Translations under genes and position numbers: made by a program
Part shown: one piece after another, positions 60,838 to 64,000 of the stretch
Position numbering within the stretch: position 1 is the first letter of the stretch
How the letters are laid out: each line of letters starts with the position of its first letter
NCBI RefSeq assembly: GCF_000621205.1
Contig: NZ_KK211229.1
Span: 143,807 to 207,806, forward strand
From: Halotalea alkalilenta DSM 17697
GTDB lineage: Bacteria > Pseudomonadota > Gammaproteobacteria > Pseudomonadales > Halomonadaceae
Reading direction: 5' to 3'
DNA length: 64,000 nucleotides
Notes under the pieces: model-generated
Databases searched by the model: none
What the model saw: only the letters and a program-made list of their open reading frames with translations
Told to the model about the DNA's origin: nothing

Positions 60838-61986
60838 TCACCATTCGGCGATGCTGCCGTCTTCATGGGTCCACACCGGGTTGCGCCAGCGATGGCCGAC
60901 CTTGGCGCGCTCCTCGACGAAGGCTTCGTCGATCTCGACCCCGAGCCCCGGACCAGTGGGGATCTTGCAGAAGCCGTCTTCGATCGCCAGCGCCGATTTG
61001 TCGACCAGATAGTCGAGCACGTCGTTGCCCTGATTGTAGTGGATACCCATGCTCTGCTCCTGGATGAAGGCGTTGTGCGCCACCGCGTCCAGGTGCAATG
61101 AGGCGGCCAGCGTCAGCGGGCCGAGCGGGCAGTGGGGCGCGAGCGCCACATCGTAGCAGGAGGCGAGGGTCGCGATCTTCAGCCCCTCGGAGATCCCTCC
61201 GCAGTGGGAGAGGTCGGGCTGGACGATGTCGACCATGCCGTCGGCCAGCAGGTCGCGGAACTGATAGCGCGTATGCAGCCGCTCGCCGGTGGCGATCGGG
61301 TAGCCGAGGCCGGTGGCGATCTGCTTCAGGCACGGCAGGTGCTCGGGCAGCACGGGCTCCTCGACGAACATCGGATGGAACGGCTCGAGCTCGCGCAGCA
61401 GCGCCTTGGCCATCGGCCGGTGCACCCGGCCGTGGAAGTCGATGCCGATGCCGACGTCGGGGCCGACCGCCTCCCGGGCTTCGGCGACCCGCGCTATTGT
61501 CAGGTCGATCTTGGCGTGGCTGTCGACGATCTGCATCTCCGGGGTGCCGTTCATCTTGAATGCCGTGAACCCTGCCTCGACCAGCTTGGCTGCGCCGCGC
61601 CCTACGTCCTCGGGACGGTCGCCGCCGGTCCAGGCGTACATCCGCATCTTGTCGCGCACCGCGCCGCCGAGCAGCTGGTACACCGGCACGCCGAGCGCGC
61701 GGCCCTTGATGTCCCACAGCGCCTGGTCGATCCCGGCGATCGCGCTCATCAGTATCGGTCCGCCTCGATAGAAGCCGGCGCGGTACATGGTGTTCCACAG
61801 GTGCTCGATGCGGCTCGGGTCCTGACCGACGAGATAGTCGGCGAGCTCGTGGACGGCGGCCTCGACGGTCGCCGCGCGGCCCTCGACCACCGGCTCGCCC
61901 CAGCCGTAGACACCTTCATCGGTTTCGATCTTGAGAAACAGCCAGCGCGGCGGTACCTGCCAGGTCTTGAGCTTGGTTATCTTCAC
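60838..61986 (-). CDS. dgoD: D-galactonate dehydratase
   Basis: A 382-residue enolase-superfamily enzyme. It opens [20 protein letters not shown] with [18 protein letters not shown]. Metal and catalytic residues lie in [20 protein letters not shown] (Asp and His), FVEEPVLPE, and [16 protein letters not shown] (Glu), and the C-terminal His is in [18 protein letters not shown]. These match GalD/DgoD, which dehydrates D-galactonate to KDGal. It is preceded by dgoA with a 69-bp gap. Confidence 0.95.
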   Translation of the reverse strand: MKITKLKTWQVPPRWLFLKIETDEGVYGWGEPVVEGRAATVEAAVHELADYLVGQDPSRIEHLWNTMYRAGFYRGGPILMSAIAGIDQALWDIKGRALGVPVYQLLGGAVRDKMRMYAWTGGDRPEDVGRGAAKLVEAGFTAFKMNGTPEMQIVDSHAKIDLTIARVAEAREAVGPDVGIGIDFHGRVHRPMAKALLRELEPFHPMFVEEPVLPEHLPCLKQIATGLGYPIATGERLHTRYQFRDLLADGMVDIVQPDLSHCGGISEGLKIATLASCYDVALAPHCPLGPLTLAASLHLDAVAHNAFIQEQSMGIHYNQGNDVLDYLVDKSALAIEDGFCKIPTGPGLGVEIDEAFVEERAKVGHRWRNPVWTHEDGSIAEW

Positions 61987-62055
61987 GAATGCGGCTCCAA
62001 ACTAACGGCGCTCGGCGCCGGTCGAATTGATCATAGTGAGGCGGACGATGAATGC

Positions 62056-62694
62056 TCAGGCGCGCTCGAGCCGCTGCCACTGCGCGACCAGCGCGCGCGC
62101 GCGCTGGCCCAGGGTCACGGCATCGGTGCCCGGGGTGTAGAGGTTGCTGCCGAAGCCGAAGCCTTGGATGCCGGCCGCATGCCACTCGGCCATGTTGTCG
62201 AGCGTGACCCCGCCCACCGCCATCACCCTTGCCTGCTTGGGCAGCACCGATTTGATGTCCTTGAGGTAGCCGGTGCCGAAGCGTGCGGCGGGAAACAGCT
62301 TCACCGCGCGCGCGCCGGCCTTGAGCGCGGTGAATGCCTCGCTCGGGGTGAGGCAGCCGATCAGCGAGCCAAGGCCACGTTCGCGCGAGGCCTCAAGCAC
62401 CTCGAGATCGACGTTGGGGGTGACCAGCAGCGGTGCGCCGATGTCCGCCAGGCGGTGGACGGAGGCTGCGTCGAGCACGGTACCGGCGCCGACGGCGACG
62501 TCGGCCGGGGCCCGCGCGGCCAAGCGCTCGATCGAGGTGAATGGATCGGGAGAATTGAGCGGTACTTCGATCAGCTTGAAGCCCGCCTCGACCAGTGCAT
62601 CGAGGGCCGGGTCGATCTCGGCCGGGGTGATACCGCGCAGGATCGCGACCAGCGGGCACTGGGCGAGGGCGGTGTCGAAGGCGCTTAGGTCCAT
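62056..62694 (-). CDS. dgoA: 2-dehydro-3-deoxy-6-phosphogalactonate aldolase
   Basis: A 212-residue class I aldolase of the KDPG/KDPGal family. It has CPLVAILRGITPAEIDPALDALVEAGFKLIEVPLNSPDPFTSI, catalytic Glu in IEVPL, the GAGTVLDAASVHRLADIGAPLLVTPN loop, and Schiff-base Lys in AVKLFPAARFGTGYLKDIK. It cleaves KDPGal to pyruvate and glyceraldehyde-3-phosphate. It is the promoter-proximal gene of dgoA-dgoD-dgoK-gal, all on the minus strand. Confidence 0.95.
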   Translation of the reverse strand: MDLSAFDTALAQCPLVAILRGITPAEIDPALDALVEAGFKLIEVPLNSPDPFTSIERLAARAPADVAVGAGTVLDAASVHRLADIGAPLLVTPNVDLEVLEASRERGLGSLIGCLTPSEAFTALKAGARAVKLFPAARFGTGYLKDIKSVLPKQARVMAVGGVTLDNMAEWHAAGIQGFGFGSNLYTPGTDAVTLGQRARALVAQWQRLERA

Positions 62695-62822
62695 GACGAA
62701 TCTCGCGACGATGGGAGAGATTAAAAAGTCATACTAATTTAACACGGCGATATTCCGTAGGCCCCGGGATTCCACCAAGGTCTAACGTGCAGAAATCGAT
62801 GAAAGCACATTATGGACACTTG

Positions 62823-62836
62823 TTAACCTAGGTTAA
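62823..62836. promoter_or_regulatory. 14-bp palindrome in the dgo/nrdJ divergent region
   Basis: TTAACCTAGGTTAA is a perfect palindrome 129 bp upstream of dgoA and 108 bp upstream of the ribonucleotide reductase gene, 1 bp from the first NrdR-like box. It could be an operator for a galactonate regulator encoded elsewhere, or part of the nrd promoter. Confidence 0.45.
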
Positions 62837-62837
62837 A

Positions 62838-62853
62838 TTACAATATATTGTGC
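62838..62853. promoter_or_regulatory. NrdR box 1
   Basis: TTACAATATATTGTGC matches the NrdR consensus acaCwAtATaTwGtgt at all core positions, and its central 12 bases form a perfect palindrome. It precedes a ribonucleotide reductase gene and a second box lies exactly 32 bp downstream, the usual three-turn spacing. Confidence 0.8.
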
Positions 62854-62869
62854 CCGCGATGGCACATTG

Positions 62870-62885
62870 ATCCAATATGATGTGT
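62870..62885. promoter_or_regulatory. NrdR box 2
   Basis: ATCCAATATGATGTGT is an imperfect NrdR box with conserved CAATAT and GTGT parts, starting 32 bp after box 1. Tandem boxes on the same helix face are the standard arrangement for repression of ribonucleotide reductase genes by NrdR-ATP/dATP. Confidence 0.7.
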
Positions 62886-62944
62886 ATGTCCTCGGATCCT
62901 GTCATCGCGACTACAGTGAAGATCATCCTCCCCGGGAGAGAAAG

Positions 62945-64000
62945 ATGGACGCAACACGCTCGACCCAAAGCGAGCAGCCGCTGGCCCTGCAGCCCGCATC
63001 GCTCGACATCTGGGACAGCAAGTACCGACTCAAACGCCGCGACGGTACCCCCGTCGATCGCGACGTCGATGGCACCTATGCGCGAGTCGCCGCCGCCCTG
63101 GCCGCGGTGGAGGAGACCGACGCGCTGCGCAGCCACTGGGGCGAGCGTTTCGAGTGGGCGCTCGCCCAGGGCGCGGTGCCGGCCGGGAGGATCCTCGCCA
63201 ACGCCGGAGCCGAGCGCTACAAGCCCGCTACCTCGACGATCAACTGCACGGTCTCCGGCACGATCAACGATTCGATGGAAGCGATCCTCGATCGGCTGCG
63301 CGAGGCGGGGCTGACGCTCAAGGCCGGCTGTGGCATCGGCTACGAGTTCTCCACCCTGCGCCCGCGTGGCGCCTTCGTTTCCGGTGCAGGCGCCCAGACC
63401 TCGGGGCCGCTGCCGTTCATGGACGTGTTCGATCGGATGTGCCTGACGATCAGCTCCGCCGGCGGCAGGCGCGGTGCGCAGATGGGCACCTTCGACATCA
63501 GCCATCCCGACGTGCGTGAGTTCATCCAGGCCAAGCGTGAGGACAGCCGGCTGCGCCAGTTCAACCTGAGCCTTTTGATTTCGGATGAATTCCTCCAGGC
63601 GGTCGAGGCCGATGGCGACTGGCCGCTCTCGTTTCCACTGCACCGCCACGAGTGCGACAGCTTCGATCTCGACGACCCCGAATGGGTGATCTGGCGGCCC
63701 TGGCCGGAAGGCGGCGACTATCTAGAGCGCGACGATGGCCTGGTCGCCTGCCGGGTCTACGCCCAGGTGCCCGCCCGCGCGCTGTGGGACGAACTGATGC
63801 GCTCGACCTACGACTACGCCGAACCCGGATTCGTGCTGATCGATCGGGTCAACCAGTTCAACAACAACTGGTGGTGCGAGAAGATTCGCGCGACCAATCC
63901 TTGCGGCGAACAGCCGCTGCCGCCGTTCGGGGCCTGCCTGCTCGGCTCGGTCGACCTGACCCGCTTCGTCGAGGCGCCGTTCAGCGCGGGGGCGCGATTC
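62945..64000 (+). CDS. nrdJ: Adenosylcobalamin-dependent (class II) ribonucleotide reductase, N-terminal part
   Basis: The frame runs to the window edge without a stop and gives the first 352 residues. It begins with an N-terminal RNR region, then INCTVSGTINDSMEAILDRL with the first redox cysteine, LTLKAGCGIGYEFSTLRPRGAFVSG, SGPLPFMDVFDRMCLTISSAGGRRGAQMGTFDISHPDVREF, and ATNPCGEQPLPPFGACLLGSVDL with the thiyl-radical Cys of NPCGE. These are class II (B12) reductase features. GGGAGAG precedes the ATG. Two NrdR boxes upstream indicate control by the dNTP pool. No cobalamin riboswitch was seen in the leader. Confidence 0.9.
   Translation, partial: MDATRSTQSEQPLALQPASLDIWDSKYRLKRRDGTPVDRDVDGTYARVAAALAAVEETDALRSHWGERFEWALAQGAVPAGRILANAGAERYKPATSTINCTVSGTINDSMEAILDRLREAGLTLKAGCGIGYEFSTLRPRGAFVSGAGAQTSGPLPFMDVFDRMCLTISSAGGRRGAQMGTFDISHPDVREFIQAKREDSRLRQFNLSLLISDEFLQAVEADGDWPLSFPLHRHECDSFDLDDPEWVIWRPWPEGGDYLERDDGLVACRVYAQVPARALWDELMRSTYDYAEPGFVLIDRVNQFNNNWWCEKIRATNPCGEQPLPPFGACLLGSVDLTRFVEAPFSAGARF

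Noticed and set aside
62721-62740. Possible GntR/DgoR-like site (TAGTATGAC on the minus strand) near dgoA
   Set aside because: Only one half-site is visible and the dyad is poor, so I could not support a regulator assignment.
62695-62944. Cobalamin riboswitch before the B12-dependent reductase
   Set aside because: No B12-box-like sequence or extended structured leader is recognisable in the 250-bp region.
1-64000. CRISPR arrays, insertion sequences, prophage genes, tRNA or rRNA genes
   Set aside because: No regularly spaced repeats, transposase, integrase or phage structural genes, and no cloverleaf or rRNA sequences were recognised by reading; a tRNAscan-SE and Infernal run would be decisive.

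Overview
The window is GC-rich, densely coded chromosomal DNA with no rRNA, tRNA, CRISPR array, insertion sequence or prophage that I can see. The gene set (class II ribonucleotide reductase under NrdR-like boxes, OpgD, UshA-like nucleotidase, E. coli-type Dld, De Ley-Doudoroff galactose genes, many LysR/GntR/IclR-controlled ABC operons) suggests a metabolically versatile gammaproteobacterium. A Halomonadaceae-like relative is my best guess, but this is inferred from gene content only.

Layout. 1-1.1 kb: end of a TonB-dependent receptor and a flavin-binding protein. 1.1-5.8 kb: a sugar (CUT2) ABC importer operon ending in a HAD phosphatase. 5.8-11.3 kb: an orphan peptide-type binding protein, an amidase and an FAD amino-acid oxidase, with a divergent LysR regulator. 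11.4-13.2 kb: small membrane proteins and an NAD(P)-binding protein. 13.2-23.1 kb: a divergent GntR regulator and one tightly overlapping eight-gene operon: binding protein, two permeases, an M20-family protein with altered metal ligands, a D-cysteine desulfhydrase-like enzyme, an ornithine-cyclodeaminase/ketimine-reductase-like enzyme, a two-domain sulfurtransferase and a fused DppD-DppF ATPase. I read it as an uptake and breakdown system for a sulfur-containing amino acid or peptide; it is the most interesting system in the window.

23.2-31.5 kb: periplasmic cyclase-family protein, HigBA toxin-antitoxin, a peptide deformylase, OpgD, an Ada-AlkA fusion with Ogt (alkylation repair), and a zinc alcohol dehydrogenase divergent from an AraC regulator. 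31.5-40.4 kb: a bidirectional locus with a polar amino-acid ABC importer, three FAD amine/amino-acid oxidases, an SDR and an IclR regulator. 40.4-42 kb: a glycerophosphodiester phosphodiesterase and a small membrane protein. 42.2-47.2 kb: a LacI regulator with two palindromic operators controlling a second amino-acid importer and another FAD oxidase. 47.2-50.6 kb: a flavin monooxygenase, SDR and MFS transporter operon. 50.7-51.7 kb: a RES/Xre toxin-antitoxin pair. 51.9-54.7 kb: D-lactate dehydrogenase and a LysR regulator. 54.8-58.9 kb: a chagasin-type lipoprotein, a stress-type SDR, a nucleotidase lipoprotein and an HD protein. 58.9-62.7 kb: galactose dehydrogenase, dgoK, dgoD, dgoA. 62.9 kb to the edge: start of class II ribonucleotide reductase.

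A recurring theme is one importer or binding protein plus one FAD-dependent oxidase plus one dedicated regulator, with a perfect palindrome in several of the divergent promoter regions. The cell appears to run several parallel routes for scavenging unusual amines and amino acids. No intergenic stretch exceeds 300 bp; the longer ones (5506-5794, 43258-43529, 62695-62944, 41949-42180, 37180-37403) are discussed where a signal was seen. 41949-42180, 51689-51872, 54695-54860 and 55401-55545 show nothing I can name.
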